This document shows positions 1-8,753 of a DNA stretch of 64,000 nucleotides, in pieces. The first letter of the stretch is position 1. Each line of letters starts with the position of its first letter. The DNA lies in NCBI GenBank assembly GCA_964642315.1, contig CAZXOG010000001.1, positions 372,001 to 436,000 on the forward strand. The letters are read 5' to 3'. The notes under the pieces are model-generated. The model was not told the DNA's origin, searched no databases, and worked only from the letters and a program-made list of their open reading frames with translations. The translations under genes and the position numbers were made by a program. The stretch comes from JAGVDM01 sp964642315. Its GTDB lineage: Bacteria > Patescibacteriota > Gracilibacteria > Peribacterales > Peribacteraceae.

Positions 1-1647
1 GTCACGCAGGCCATCGCGATCCTCAGGGCGGCCGAGAATCCAAAAACGGATTCCACCCTTTCCACCGCGCTCGCCTGCGAATGTTTCGGGTGCCATGCGG
101 CGGATCTTTCCCGCATCTCCCTCAAGGCGCGCGAGGAGAAGACGAACATGGTGGGCATCCTCCTTGCACTCGACACGCACGGGGAGGAGTGGATACAACT
201 CGCGAGACGCAGGGAGCTCCTCGCTGCACGCGATGTCCTCCTCGATCTGCACGAGAAGGTGCGGACGCGCACTGTTACGGAGACAATGGAAGCGCTTCTC
301 AAGCAATCTGGATTGCTCGCGCTTGCGAGAGGTGATGGGGAAGGGAAGGATTTCGACGCTGTCAAGTTCTCGGCACTGCAGGAGTTCTTCAACTGGGTGA
401 AGGGGCGCGCATTCGAGAACCAGACGTTCACGCTGGAATCGCTCCTCTCGGATCTCTCTTTCTACGACAATCCGGACTACCCCGATCTGAAGCTCACGTT
501 CAACATCCCCCATCTCGTGGAGAGAGGGGTGGCGCTGATGACCGCCCACCAGAGCAAGGGGCTGGAGTTCGATACGGTCATCCTCTCCAATTTCCGCGAG
601 GGCCACTGGGACAAGCGCCGCAACCCTTCGTCGCTTTCCATCCCCGAAGATCTCCTCTTCGGATGGGAGAAGGAGCAGAGGAGCTACGAGCGCAACCAGG
701 ACGAACGCCGCCTTGCGTTCGTTGCCATGACCCGCGCGAAGCGGGAGCTCCTTTTCATCTGCCCGAAGGATCTCACGACGGGGGACAAGACGCGCTCCGT
801 CTCGCCCTCCGGGTTCTTCGCGGAAGCGGGCAAGCTCCCGGAGGAGATCCGCGAGCTTAAGGATCCGAAGAAGGCGGCGCTCCTCCTCTACGAGCCCGTG
901 CGGGACCTCGATGCGGAGATGCGGGCGTTCCTCCTGGAGCGCCTCAAGGATTACGCGCTCTCGGTCACGGCACTCAACCACTTCCTCGAAGATCCCAAGA
1001 TGTTCCTAGAGCTCGATCTCCTGCAGACGCCGCAGGCGAAGGAATCCAGCCTCGTCTATGGGAACGCCGTCCACGATGCCCTGAAGAAATGGGGCCTCTC
1101 CATCCTCGGGGGGGCACCGCTTTCCGCAGAGGCATTCCTTTCCGCGTTCCGTACCTACATGGAAACCCGGGAGATCCTCACGGACAAGGAGCGCGCACGT
1201 TTGCTGAAGGCGGGGGAGGTTGCGCTGCCTCGCTACTACCGCGAGCGCATCTCCGGGGAACGCCCGCTCGTCCACAAGGTGGAGTACAGCGTCGCAACGC
1301 GCTTCGAGGATATCCCACTCAAGGGCAAGATCGATCGGATCGATCTCCTTGCGCCGGATTCATCGAATGTCGCCGTCATCGATTACAAGACCGGGCGTCC
1401 CAAGACCGAAGGTGAAATCCGCTCCGACGGCGACTACTTCCGCCAACTCGTCTTCTACGCCCTTCTCCTGGAGGAGAAGGGGTCGCTCCTGAATGCTCAG
1501 CAATTCATCCTTGATTTCATCGGTGAACAGGGCGAGCACCCGGTCCTCCGTCCGTTCGTCATCTCGGCAGAAGAGCTGAAGGAGCTGAAGGAAATCATCA
1601 GGGCAGCCTGGAGGAAGATCACCGCGCTGGATTTCACGCGGCTGTAG
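1..1647 (+). CDS. UvrD/Rep-family DNA helicase with C-terminal RecB-like nuclease domain (5' truncated)
   Basis: The frame is open from the first base, so the N-terminus and the P-loop (motif I) lie outside the window; 548 residues remain. Helicase motif V (TAHQSKGLEF, about residues 181-190) and motif VI (AFVAMTRAK, about residue 240, with the arginine that contacts ATP) are clear UvrD/PcrA superfamily 1 signatures. The C-terminal 250 residues carry a PD-(D/E)XK nuclease of the RecB/AddB type: GNAVHDALKKWG near 354, then a GKIDRIDLL strand and VIDYKTGRPK near 460, the D...DxK catalytic arrangement. A helicase fused to such a nuclease suggests end processing in double-strand break repair (AddAB-like); this role is inferred. 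Its stop overlaps the convergent small gene by 14 nt. Confidence 0.88.
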   Translation, partial: VTQAIAILRAAENPKTDSTLSTALACECFGCHAADLSRISLKAREEKTNMVGILLALDTHGEEWIQLARRRELLAARDVLLDLHEKVRTRTVTETMEALLKQSGLLALARGDGEGKDFDAVKFSALQEFFNWVKGRAFENQTFTLESLLSDLSFYDNPDYPDLKLTFNIPHLVERGVALMTAHQSKGLEFDTVILSNFREGHWDKRRNPSSLSIPEDLLFGWEKEQRSYERNQDERRLAFVAMTRAKRELLFICPKDLTTGDKTRSVSPSGFFAEAGKLPEEIRELKDPKKAALLLYEPVRDLDAEMRAFLLERLKDYALSVTALNHFLEDPKMFLELDLLQTPQAKESSLVYGNAVHDALKKWGLSILGGAPLSAEAFLSAFRTYMETREILTDKERARLLKAGEVALPRYYRERISGERPLVHKVEYSVATRFEDIPLKGKIDRIDLLAPDSSNVAVIDYKTGRPKTEGEIRSDGDYFRQLVFYALLLEEKGSLLNAQQFILDFIGEQGEHPVLRPFVISAEELKELKEIIRAAWRKITALDFTRL

Positions 1648-2023
1648 GGGGCCCCTGTTTCTCTCGTTCCCGCAGGGCTGCCATACGTGAGTGCCAAGGT
1701 TTTTCCGCCGGTCCGTGTTTGTCCTCGAGAATGGCGATCATTCGTTGGAGCGTATTGGTTGCGCACGTGCGCACGAGTTGTGATGCGCGTATGCCTTGCA
1801 TGCTGGCGACGGCCGTCGAAAAGTGCTCTGCGATAGCATCGATGGAATCCGGATCGTGGTACCACGGTGGACCCAGTCGAAAACGGATTTCCCGAGAAAG
1901 CCCGGAAATACTCAGCGCATGGCGTTCCTGTGTTTTTTCGTCGGGGTGATCAGCTGCAGCGTGGTCCAGGTTGTCGATCAATGCGTTGAGCGTGGGATCC
2001 AGTGCTCTCACCTTTTTTTCCAT
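1634..2023 (-). CDS. hypothetical protein, 129 aa
   Basis: No family recognised. The protein starts MEKKVRALDPTLNALIDNLD and is charged and probably helical; no signal peptide or membrane segment is visible. I chose the ATG at 2023 because a TACACT box with an extended TGG (minus strand, 2030-2035) lies only 6 nt upstream, the leaderless arrangement seen across this window. The first 74 nt overlap the 3' end of the rdgB-like gene in another frame on the same strand, and the 3' end overlaps the helicase gene tail to tail by 14 nt. Its own promoter inside the upstream gene supports independent expression. Confidence 0.6.
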   Translation of the reverse strand: MEKKVRALDPTLNALIDNLDHAAADHPDEKTQERHALSISGLSREIRFRLGPPWYHDPDSIDAIAEHFSTAVASMQGIRASQLVRTCATNTLQRMIAILEDKHGPAEKPWHSRMAALREREKQGPPTAA

Positions 2024-2642
2024 GGGAAGAGTGTACCACTCCTCCTTTTGTCGAGAGGTGTTCACGAAGTGCCAGCGCTGCTCGGCCGCGGTGGCTCGTA
2101 CTATTTTTTTGTTCAATTGTAAGGGCTGAGAATACGCGTTCGAAGCCATCCGGCTTAAAACATGCGGAGATCGGGAGACCCGGAAGGTACTCCGCCTCCA
2201 GCGCTTCCGTGATGGTGCCGCTGCATCTCCCCTCAAAAAGGTGGAGCACGCCCTTTCCATCCATGAACGCGAGCGCGCAGACGAAGTGAGCGCGCTTGTT
2301 GCGTTCCTTCTTCATGCGCTTCAGGAAGAACTCGATCCATTCTTCGTCGCTCGCAAGCGAGCCTGCGCCCCACCGCCGCGTGTGGATGCCGAGTTCATCT
2401 GCCAGGGCCTCGACGAGAATGCCGGAGTCGTCGGCGACGGTCGGCACATTGGCGAGCGAAGAGAAGAACCGTGCTTTCTGCTCGGCGTTCTCTGCAAAGC
2501 TCTGTCCGGTTTCCTCCGGGTTTCCTGCAATGCCGAGATCGGCGGGGCGAAGAGGGACAATCGGCAGCCCGGCAAGCGCTTCGGAGATTTCTAAGAATTT
2601 TCCCGCGTTATTTGTGCCAATGAGGATGCGTGCAAGATTCAT
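1950..2642 (-). CDS. rdgB: RdgB/HAM1-family XTP/dITP pyrophosphatase
   Basis: This family hydrolyses non-canonical purine nucleoside triphosphates (dITP, XTP) to the monophosphate and pyrophosphate, keeping deaminated purines out of DNA and RNA. Visible family marks are the N-terminal TNNAGKFLEISEAL loop, VADDSGILVEAL with the catalytic acidic pair, and SHRGRAALAL near the C-terminus. The usual FGYDP motif is altered to a form around FKPDGFERVF, so the protein is divergent. The ATG at 2642 (MNLARILIGTNN) matches the family start; a longer TTG-started frame from 2678 is less likely. The last 35 or so residues extend beyond the usual family end (about 197 aa) and overlap the next gene. A possible TTGATA-16-TACCAT promoter precedes it. 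Confidence 0.85.
   Translation of the reverse strand: MNLARILIGTNNAGKFLEISEALAGLPIVPLRPADLGIAGNPEETGQSFAENAEQKARFFSSLANVPTVADDSGILVEALADELGIHTRRWGAGSLASDEEWIEFFLKRMKKERNKRAHFVCALAFMDGKGVLHLFEGRCSGTITEALEAEYLPGLPISACFKPDGFERVFSALTIEQKNSTSHRGRAALALREHLSTKGGVVHSSHGKKGESTGSHAQRIDRQPGPRCS
2030..2035 (-). promoter_or_regulatory. extended -10 box for the 129-aa gene
   Basis: Minus-strand TGGTACACT, 6 nt before the ATG at 2023. No good -35 is visible. It lies within the 3' end of the rdgB-like gene. Confidence 0.5.
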
Positions 2643-2746
2643 TCCGTGGAGAATTCTATGGTAGAGAAAACTTGACAATTATCAATAATTATTTCATTCT
2701 AATTTTTGTTGCTGTTCTTTGACCCTGTTGGCTTGGTTCGATGGTT

Positions 2747-2751
2747 GGAGG
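2747..2751 (+). promoter_or_regulatory. Shine-Dalgarno sequence (GGAGG)
   Basis: GGAGG with a 7-nt spacer to the ATG at 2759. It decides the start of the 56-aa membrane protein and is exceptional in this window, where such sites are nearly absent. Confidence 0.6.
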
Positions 2752-2758
2752 AATACCG

Positions 2759-2929
2759 ATGAGCCAGAGAGTAATGGTGGTTTTGGAGGGAATTTGCATC
2801 CTCTCCATTCCCACTGGGGTGATTGTCGCTTATTTCTTCGGCAAGCCGGAAGGTTGCTGGCTTGCATTAGCGGGCTTCATCTTCGCGCATGGGCTTCGCT
2901 TCATTCGTGAAGATCTGCCCCGGATGTGA
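2759..2929 (+). CDS. small membrane protein, 56 aa
   Basis: Two hydrophobic stretches are visible, about residues 5-25 (VMVVLEGICILSIPTGVIVAY) and 32-46, separated by a short GKPEG turn, followed by a basic end (RFIREDLPRM). This looks like a two-pass inner-membrane peptide with no recognised family. The start was chosen because a textbook GGAGG (2747-2751) stands 7 nt before the ATG; this is one of only two clean Shine-Dalgarno sequences in the window. An AT-rich stretch at 2670-2715 upstream includes TTGACA at 2672-2677, although a matching -10 box is not convincing. It converges on ftsK. Confidence 0.55.
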   Translation: MSQRVMVVLEGICILSIPTGVIVAYFFGKPEGCWLALAGFIFAHGLRFIREDLPRM

Positions 2930-2953
2930 GTGGCATCACTCCGACAGCAACGG

Positions 2954-2981
2954 GCGCCCCTTCTCTCCGGGGGAGGGGCGC
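2954..2981 (-). terminator. strong hairpin between convergent ftsK and the 56-aa gene
   Basis: Arms 2954-2965 and 2970-2981 form a 12-bp stem (GCGCCCCT paired with AGGGGCGC at the base, including one wobble) around a 4-nt loop. It sits immediately 3' of the ftsK stop and just past the stop of the 56-aa gene, so it could serve both. There is no clear T run on either side, so intrinsic termination is uncertain. Confidence 0.45.
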
Positions 2982-2985
2982 AGCA

Positions 2986-5250
2986 TTATTGTGCACTGGG
3001 TGCTTCCATGTAGAGCTTTCGCGGCTTCGCGCCGTCCGCGGGGCCGATGAGGCCCTTTTCCTCCATGATATCGAGCAAGCGCGCAGCGCGCGCGTATCCC
3101 ACTTTGAGCTGCCGCTGCAGCAGGCTCGCCGATGCGCGGCCGGTTTCCTGCACGATGCGCACAGCCTCGAAGAACAGGTCATCTCCGCCGTTGTCGTCGG
3201 CTTCCAGATCGATATATCCGGGTTGTGTGGCATTCCCTTCTTCCTCTTCGTCGCCCATCGGGATCTGCTCAGTGATCTCGCCGCCGCCGGCGATCTTCAC
3301 GGCGTTGATGACGCGTTCCACCTCTTTCGTGGAGACGTAAATGCCCTGGATGCGTACGGGTTTTGCGGTGGAGGCGGTCATGTAGAGCATGTCGCCCTTC
3401 CCGAGCAGGTCTTCCGCGCCGATGGAGTCGAGAATCGTGCGGCTGTCGACCGCGCTCACCGTGCGGAAGGAAATCCGTGTCGGGATGTTCGCTTTGATGA
3501 GCCCGGTGATCACGTCCACGCTCGGGCGCTGCGTGGCGATGATGAGGTGCATGCCGACGGCGCGCGCCATCTGGGCGATGCGGGCGACCATGGTTTCGGT
3601 ATCCCTCCGGAACTGGCGCATCATGAGGTCGGCAAGTTCATCGACAACCACGACGATCCGCGGCAGCAGTTCCCCCTCTTCGGTCTGTTTCTCGTTGAAT
3701 TCCTCGATGTTGCGCACGCCGGCTTCCGAGAATCGGTGGAGCCTGCGCCCCATTTCCGCCACGGCCCACCGGAGCGCCTGGAGAGCTTTTTCGGATTCCG
3801 TGATCACCGGGGTGAGCAGATGGGGGATGCCGTCGTACGGCATGAGTTCAACCCGCTTGGGATCGATGAGGATGAACTTGAGTTCGTGCGGAGCATTCTG
3901 GAAGAGCAGGGCAGCGAGGAACGTGTTCATGCAGACAGATTTGCCTGATCCGGTTGCGCCGGCGATGAGGAGGTGCGGCATGTCATCGAGCCGCGCAATG
4001 ATGGCCTCGCCGGAGACGTCGCGTCCGAGCGGGAGCGTGAGGGACGACGTGCTCTGGATGTACTGCGGGCTCTCCAGGATCTCACGCAACCGCACCGTTG
4101 TCCTGCGCTTGTTTGGCATCTCCACGCCGACCAGGGACTTGCCGGGAATCGGCGCCTCGATGCGCAGGCTCTCCGCTGCAAGCGCGAGCGAGAGATCATC
4201 CTTAAGGCTCGCAATCTTGCTCAGTTTCACGCCTTCGGAGGGTTGCAGCGTGAACTGCGTGACGGTCGGGCCGGGGTGCGCCTCTCGCATGGTCACCTCG
4301 ATGCCGAATTCCCGCAGTTTTTCCTCGATGAGCTTTGCCTGCATCTTGAGTTCCTCGTCATCCACCGTAAGTTCACTCTGCGCGTTCTCCAGCAGGTCGA
4401 ACGTCGGGAACGTCCACTCCTCGAAGCGCGTGTCCTTCATTTCGAGCGTCGCCTTGATGCGGTCTTTCGTCGCCGAAGGTTGCTCTTCGCGTTTTGCCTC
4501 TTTCTCCATCCGCTCGCGCGTTTTCTCCTGCACGATCTGCTGGGCGAAGACCGGGCGGACGATGTTGAGCTCCGGCGGCTCGGTATCCTGCTCGATGAGG
4601 TCATCCGTTTCCTCTTCCTCCGCGAGGAGCTCTGCATCTTTCGTCGTCGGGGAGAGGGATGCGCCGCGCCGCTTGGAAGGGCGCTGCACAGGCGTGAAGA
4701 GCGCAATGGCGGCACGCACAATGGCGCCGATATCCGGTTCGAAGGCAATGAACACGCCGCCGAGAAATACGGAACCCAGCACCGTGTACCCCACGGCTTT
4801 GCTCGCGAAGAGCACGAAGGGCACGCTCATGAGGAATCCGATCGCCCCCGCGTACTCGTCCTTCTTGAGCGCGAGTTCCATCGGCGGGGCATTGAGGTGC
4901 ACGATGCCGAGGAATGCGAGCAGGCAGAGTACGAGACCGGTCGAGCGTTTGAGCTCGATGGTGCTTGTCGGTGCGAGGCAGTGCACGAGTCCCGAGAGGA
5001 ACAGGAAGACGGGGAACACCATGCCCCACTGCCCGAAGAGGAAGGTGATGCCGCGGCTGACCACATCGCCTACCGGGCCTGCGTGGCCGCGCAGCACCAG
5101 GATGAGGAGGATCCCGAGGCAGATCTGGCCAATGCCGCTCACCTGCCTACGGGTGGAGGCCTTGAGGTCGAGTCCTGGGCTCTTCCGGGAGCGCTTGCTG
5201 GCCCGGCGGGCCTTTCTCCGCGTGGTCACGGTGCGTCGTCTGCGGGGCAT
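2986..5250 (-). CDS. ftsK: FtsK/SpoIIIE-family DNA translocase
   Basis: A septum-located motor that pumps chromosomal DNA during division. The order is a very basic N-terminus (PRRRRTVTTRRKARRASKRS), about four membrane segments within residues 40-165, a charged linker, a RecA-like motor with Walker A GATGSGKS near residue 430 and Walker B VVVVDELADL near 531, and a C-terminal winged-helix gamma domain (about 690-754) that would read KOPS-type polar sequences. The length of 754 aa fits the short-linker FtsK/SpoIIIE class. The ATG at 5250 was chosen because a TACAAT -10 box (minus strand, 5259-5264) stands 8 nt upstream; the frame continues to 5289 without a better start. It is divergent from the reductase gene. 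Confidence 0.95.
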   Translation of the reverse strand: MPRRRRTVTTRRKARRASKRSRKSPGLDLKASTRRQVSGIGQICLGILLILVLRGHAGPVGDVVSRGITFLFGQWGMVFPVFLFLSGLVHCLAPTSTIELKRSTGLVLCLLAFLGIVHLNAPPMELALKKDEYAGAIGFLMSVPFVLFASKAVGYTVLGSVFLGGVFIAFEPDIGAIVRAAIALFTPVQRPSKRRGASLSPTTKDAELLAEEEETDDLIEQDTEPPELNIVRPVFAQQIVQEKTRERMEKEAKREEQPSATKDRIKATLEMKDTRFEEWTFPTFDLLENAQSELTVDDEELKMQAKLIEEKLREFGIEVTMREAHPGPTVTQFTLQPSEGVKLSKIASLKDDLSLALAAESLRIEAPIPGKSLVGVEMPNKRRTTVRLREILESPQYIQSTSSLTLPLGRDVSGEAIIARLDDMPHLLIAGATGSGKSVCMNTFLAALLFQNAPHELKFILIDPKRVELMPYDGIPHLLTPVITESEKALQALRWAVAEMGRRLHRFSEAGVRNIEEFNEKQTEEGELLPRIVVVVDELADLMMRQFRRDTETMVARIAQMARAVGMHLIIATQRPSVDVITGLIKANIPTRISFRTVSAVDSRTILDSIGAEDLLGKGDMLYMTASTAKPVRIQGIYVSTKEVERVINAVKIAGGGEITEQIPMGDEEEEGNATQPGYIDLEADDNGGDDLFFEAVRIVQETGRASASLLQRQLKVGYARAARLLDIMEEKGLIGPADGAKPRKLYMEAPSAQ

Positions 5251-5345
5251 CGCTTGCCATTGTAGCGGATCCGTTGCCTCCGCGCACATCGATCTTCGCC
5301 AGGTGCTTTCGTTCCACCCGACCCTCGGCTACACTGCGGCCTCTT

Positions 5346-6179
5346 ATGAAGATTCTCGTCTACGGTTCCAAGGGGTACCTCGGTGCCGAATTCCTCCGGC
5401 TTTTCCCTGGCGCAATTGCCGCAAGCGCGCGGATCGCCGATGCATCCACCGTTGCCGCGGAACTCGATCGCACCCAGCCGGATGTCGTCATCAATGCAGC
5501 AGGGAAGACCGGCCGGCCGAACGTGGACTGGTGCGAAGATCACAAGCTGGAAACCATCGAGAGCAATGTGACTGGTCCCCTCGTGCTCCTCAAGGAGTGC
5601 GGGGAGCGCAAGATCTACTGGGTGCACCTGAGTTCCGGCTGCATCTACCAGGGCGATAATGGCGGCAAGGGCTTCTCCGAAGACGATCCTCCGAATTTCT
5701 CGGGGAGCTTCTATTCCCGTTCCAAGGCCTGGGCGGATCAGATCCTCCGGGAATTCCCCGTGCTCACGCTGCGCCTGCGGATGCCGTTCGATACATCGGA
5801 GAACCCGCGGAGCCTCCTCACGAAGATCGCGAAGTACGACCGGGTCCTCGATGCGCCGAATTCCATCACGTATCTCCCGGATTTCCTCCGGGCTGCGGGG
5901 GCACTCATCGAGCGGCGGCGCACCGGCGTGTACAACGTCGTGAATCCGGGAAGAACGTCGCCGTACCGCATTATGGAGCGGTACCGGGAGCTCGTGGATT
6001 CCTCCCATACGTTCGAGCGGCTGACCCTTGAAGATTTGCCCGAGGTGGCCAAAGCAGGCCGGAGCAACTGCGTGCTCTCGACTGCGAAACTGGAGGGGGA
6101 GGGGATGCGCCTGAGACCGATTGAAGAAGCGATTGAAGAAGCGCTTTTCGCATGGGCAAAACGTCGCAAGGAGAATTGA
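5346..6179 (+). CDS. NAD(P)-dependent sugar-nucleotide reductase/epimerase (RmlD-like SDR)
   Basis: An extended short-chain dehydrogenase. The N-terminus has the Rossmann glycine motif GSKGYLG (residues 8-14), VVINAAGKTG follows near 55, and the catalytic YSRSK (YxxxK) lies near residue 130 with a preceding SSG serine. It most resembles dTDP-4-dehydrorhamnose reductase and the bifunctional rhamnose-forming reductases, so a role in making a deoxysugar for surface glycans is likely, but the substrate cannot be told from sequence. The ATG at 5346 follows a TACACT -10 box (5330-5335) by 10 nt, leaving a leader of only a few bases. No other sugar-pathway gene is adjacent. Confidence 0.8.
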   Translation: MKILVYGSKGYLGAEFLRLFPGAIAASARIADASTVAAELDRTQPDVVINAAGKTGRPNVDWCEDHKLETIESNVTGPLVLLKECGERKIYWVHLSSGCIYQGDNGGKGFSEDDPPNFSGSFYSRSKAWADQILREFPVLTLRLRMPFDTSENPRSLLTKIAKYDRVLDAPNSITYLPDFLRAAGALIERRRTGVYNVVNPGRTSPYRIMERYRELVDSSHTFERLTLEDLPEVAKAGRSNCVLSTAKLEGEGMRLRPIEEAIEEALFAWAKRRKEN

Positions 6180-6204
6180 AAAAGTATTGAAAATGTTGTA
6201 TAAT
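6176..6204 (+). promoter_or_regulatory. sigma-70 promoter of the MacA/MacB-like cluster
   Basis: TTGAAA (6176-6181), 17-nt spacer, perfect TATAAT (6199-6204). The predicted transcription start near 6211 almost coincides with the ATG at 6213, so the operon mRNA should be leaderless. The -35 overlaps the stop of the preceding reductase gene. Confidence 0.8.
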
Positions 6205-6212
6205 CATCTAGA

Positions 6213-8009
6213 ATGTTCAGGATGAAACTCATCCGCACCCTCGTCTCGTTCGTCCGCGCTCTCTGGCGGATCATCCGCCGGTATCCGAAGAGCTCCGTTG
6301 CGACAGTGCTTACGCTCTGTCTGCTCTATCTCGGTGTGTGGTACCTCCGTCAGCCGGCTCCGCCGGAATACCTCACAGAACCAGCCGTCCGCGGCAATCT
6401 GGAGCAGGTGGTGGAGGCTGTTGGTACCGTGATCTCCGAGCGCGATCTTAAATTGCAATTCCCGATCACGGGGATCATTGATGCGGTGAACGTCCAGGAA
6501 GGTGATCATGTGGAGGAAGGGCAGGAACTGGCTCGCCTCCGCTCGAGCGGTCTCTCCGCGGATGTGAAATCCGCGCAGGCGGAGGTTGCGTCGGCCTCCG
6601 CGGAGCTGCAGAAGCTCCTCGAGGGCACTCGGCCGGAAGAAATCGCCGTCACGGAGGCCTCCGTGACGAACAAGCGTGCCGCGCTCGATGCGGCGAAGGC
6701 GACGCTCGCGAACGCCGAACGGCAGCTCACCGTTTCGCAGGAGAAGCTCGATCGTCTGCACGACGAGGTCGACGTGAGTTTGCAGGGGTACGTGTCGACG
6801 GCGCGCAGCAGCGTCTCGCAGCATCTCTCCACTGCCCTCACAGCGTCCCGCGTGATGGATGACGTGCTGAGCGATAACAACCTCCTCGACGCGTTCCTCA
6901 AGTTCGAGGCGGGCAAACTGGAACTCCTCAATAACCAGATCAGCTCCGCGCAGAACCTCATCCAGGGGGATGCGACGGCATCATCGAGCGTGCGCGACTA
7001 CGCGAGCGCGATCGAGGTGCTCGCTCTCGCGCGGCAGCACATTGCGGATCTGGCGAATGCGCTCAACGACGGATACACCACGATTTCCGCCCTTCCGGTG
7101 ACATCGTATTTCTCCGCGTCGGACCGCGAGGACGTGAAGTCAGATGTGGCTCTACAACGCAGCAACGTGCAGTCCGCGCTGAGTTCCCTCGATACCGCGC
7201 TCAAGAATCTGCGTGATGCTGCTGCGGGGTACGACACGAAGATCGCAACGGAGGAGGCGAATGTCGTGTCGGCGCAGGGCACGCGGGACCGCGCGCTTGC
7301 GGACATCGCCACGTACGAAACATCCCTCCGCACGGAGGAAGCGCAGCTTGCGCTCCTCAAGGCAGGCACGCGCAAGGCGGATATTGATTCGGCACGGGCA
7401 CGGCTGAACCAGGCGTACGCCTCGCTGCAGCGTGCGAAGGAGCGCTACGACGACACGGTGATTCTCGCCCCGATCGGCGGCGTGATCACGAAGGTCAACC
7501 TGAAGGCGGGGGAGCTTCTCTCCACATCCTTTGCTTCCGATGCGGCGATCACCATGCTCGGCGACGCGCCGTACCGCGTGGAAATGTACGTCGCGGAGAT
7601 CGACATCCCCAAGGTGCAGATGTCGCAGACGGGCGCCATTGAGCTCGATGCGTTCCCGGGCGAAGAATTCCTCCTGAGCGTCACCGAGGTGGATCCCGCG
7701 GCGACGTCGGTCGACGGGGTTTCCAAATACCGCGTGAAGCTCGATTTCTTCGAGCAGCGTGATGGGCTGAAGATCGGCATGACGGGCGATGCGGAAATCC
7801 GCACGGACAGCCGCACGGATGTCATCATTGTCCCGGGCCGCGCGGTGCTCACCGGCGACGACGGCCGCGACTACGTGCGCATCCTTCGGAGTGACGGCAC
7901 GATCGACGAGCGCGACGTGGAGGTTGGTATCGACGGCAGGGGAGGGGAGGTGGAGATCATCGATGGCGTCGAAGAGGGGGAGCAGGTGATCGTGCTCATC
8001 AAAGAGTGA
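6213..8009 (+). CDS. HlyD/MacA-family membrane fusion (adaptor) protein
   Basis: Periplasmic-type adaptor of an ABC efflux system, 598 aa. One N-terminal membrane anchor lies at about residues 28-47, followed by a first lipoyl/barrel half (GTVISERDLKLQFPITGIID, with VNVQEGDHVEEGQEL), then a very long helical region (about 110-410) rich in Ala, Glu and Ser that should form an extended coiled coil, then the second lipoyl half (LAPIGGVITKVNLKAGELL near 416) and a beta-barrel. It is longer than typical MacA (about 370 aa) because of the helical insert. It heads an operon with an ATPase and two MacB-like permeases. MacA normally reaches towards an outer-membrane channel, so its presence in an apparently single-membrane cell is notable. 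A second ATG at 6222 is possible. Confidence 0.88.
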   Translation: MFRMKLIRTLVSFVRALWRIIRRYPKSSVATVLTLCLLYLGVWYLRQPAPPEYLTEPAVRGNLEQVVEAVGTVISERDLKLQFPITGIIDAVNVQEGDHVEEGQELARLRSSGLSADVKSAQAEVASASAELQKLLEGTRPEEIAVTEASVTNKRAALDAAKATLANAERQLTVSQEKLDRLHDEVDVSLQGYVSTARSSVSQHLSTALTASRVMDDVLSDNNLLDAFLKFEAGKLELLNNQISSAQNLIQGDATASSSVRDYASAIEVLALARQHIADLANALNDGYTTISALPVTSYFSASDREDVKSDVALQRSNVQSALSSLDTALKNLRDAAAGYDTKIATEEANVVSAQGTRDRALADIATYETSLRTEEAQLALLKAGTRKADIDSARARLNQAYASLQRAKERYDDTVILAPIGGVITKVNLKAGELLSTSFASDAAITMLGDAPYRVEMYVAEIDIPKVQMSQTGAIELDAFPGEEFLLSVTEVDPAATSVDGVSKYRVKLDFFEQRDGLKIGMTGDAEIRTDSRTDVIIVPGRAVLTGDDGRDYVRILRSDGTIDERDVEVGIDGRGGEVEIIDGVEEGEQVIVLIKE

Positions 8010-8011
8010 CC

Positions 8012-8752
8012 ATGGCCCACAAGGGTTCCCACCTTATCGAGACGCGCAAACTCTGCAAGACGTACGTCAACGACGGGGTCGAAACGCCTGTGCTCTTCGA
8101 CATTGATCTCACGATCGATCCGGGGGAGTTCGTCGCGATCATGGGGCCCTCGGGCTCGGGCAAGTCCACGCTCATGCATATCCTTGGATTCCTCGATCAC
8201 ATTACGGGAGGATCGTACCTCTTTCACGGCGAGCCGACTGTGCGCATGGATGACGACGATCTTGCGAAGATCCGCGCGACGCGCGTGAGTTTCGTCTTCC
8301 AGGCGTTCAACCTGCTCCCCAGAACGACGGTGTTCGACAACGTCATGCTCCCGCTGCTCTATCACCCGACGATTCCCATGGAGGAGCGCTTCGACCGCGT
8401 GAAGCAGGCGATTGCGGCCGTGGAACTCCTCGATCGCGAGATGTTCTTAAGCAGCCAGCTTTCCGGCGGGCAGAAGCAGCGCGTTGCGATTGCGCGAGCC
8501 CTCGTGACGGAGCCGGAGGTGATCTTCGCCGACGAACCGACGGGCAACCTGGATTCCCACTCCGGCATTCAGGTGATGCACGCGCTCCAGCGCCTGCATA
8601 AGGAGGGGCACACCATCATCCTTGTCACGCACGAGCGGAGCACTGCCGAGCACGCGCAGCGGATCATCCGGCTGCACGACGGGCGCATCGTGGAGGACAG
8701 CCGTGAGTTCACCCGGAAGATTGCCTCGAAGGAAGGATACCTCCAGAAGTAG
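8012..8752 (+). CDS. ABC transporter ATP-binding protein, MacB/LolD type
   Basis: Nucleotide-binding subunit, 246 aa. Walker A GPSGSGKST lies near residue 45, a Q-loop in FVFQAFNLLPR, the ABC signature LSGGQKQR near 149, Walker B VIFADEPTG near 170 and a switch histidine in LVTHER. It belongs to the family that powers MacB/LolCDE-type mechanotransmission permeases. The ATG at 8012 lies 2 nt after the adaptor's stop; a GTG at 8006 overlapping that stop is an alternative. It is followed 1 nt later by the first permease, so the four genes are probably translated from one mRNA. The pump's substrate is not evident; MacB relatives export peptides, siderophores or lipoproteins. Confidence 0.93.
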   Translation: MAHKGSHLIETRKLCKTYVNDGVETPVLFDIDLTIDPGEFVAIMGPSGSGKSTLMHILGFLDHITGGSYLFHGEPTVRMDDDDLAKIRATRVSFVFQAFNLLPRTTVFDNVMLPLLYHPTIPMEERFDRVKQAIAAVELLDREMFLSSQLSGGQKQRVAIARALVTEPEVIFADEPTGNLDSHSGIQVMHALQRLHKEGHTIILVTHERSTAEHAQRIIRLHDGRIVEDSREFTRKIASKEGYLQK

Positions 8753-8753
8753 C

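Noticed and set aside
2676..2678. TTG start giving a longer rdgB product
   Set aside because: The added residues do not belong to the family, and the ATG at 2642 matches the usual N-terminus.
3389..5659. Long open frames on the plus strand across ftsK (756, 430 and 340 codons)
   Set aside because: They are antisense to a clear FtsK with intact motifs; their Arg/Ser/His-rich composition is typical of shadow frames in G+C-rich DNA.
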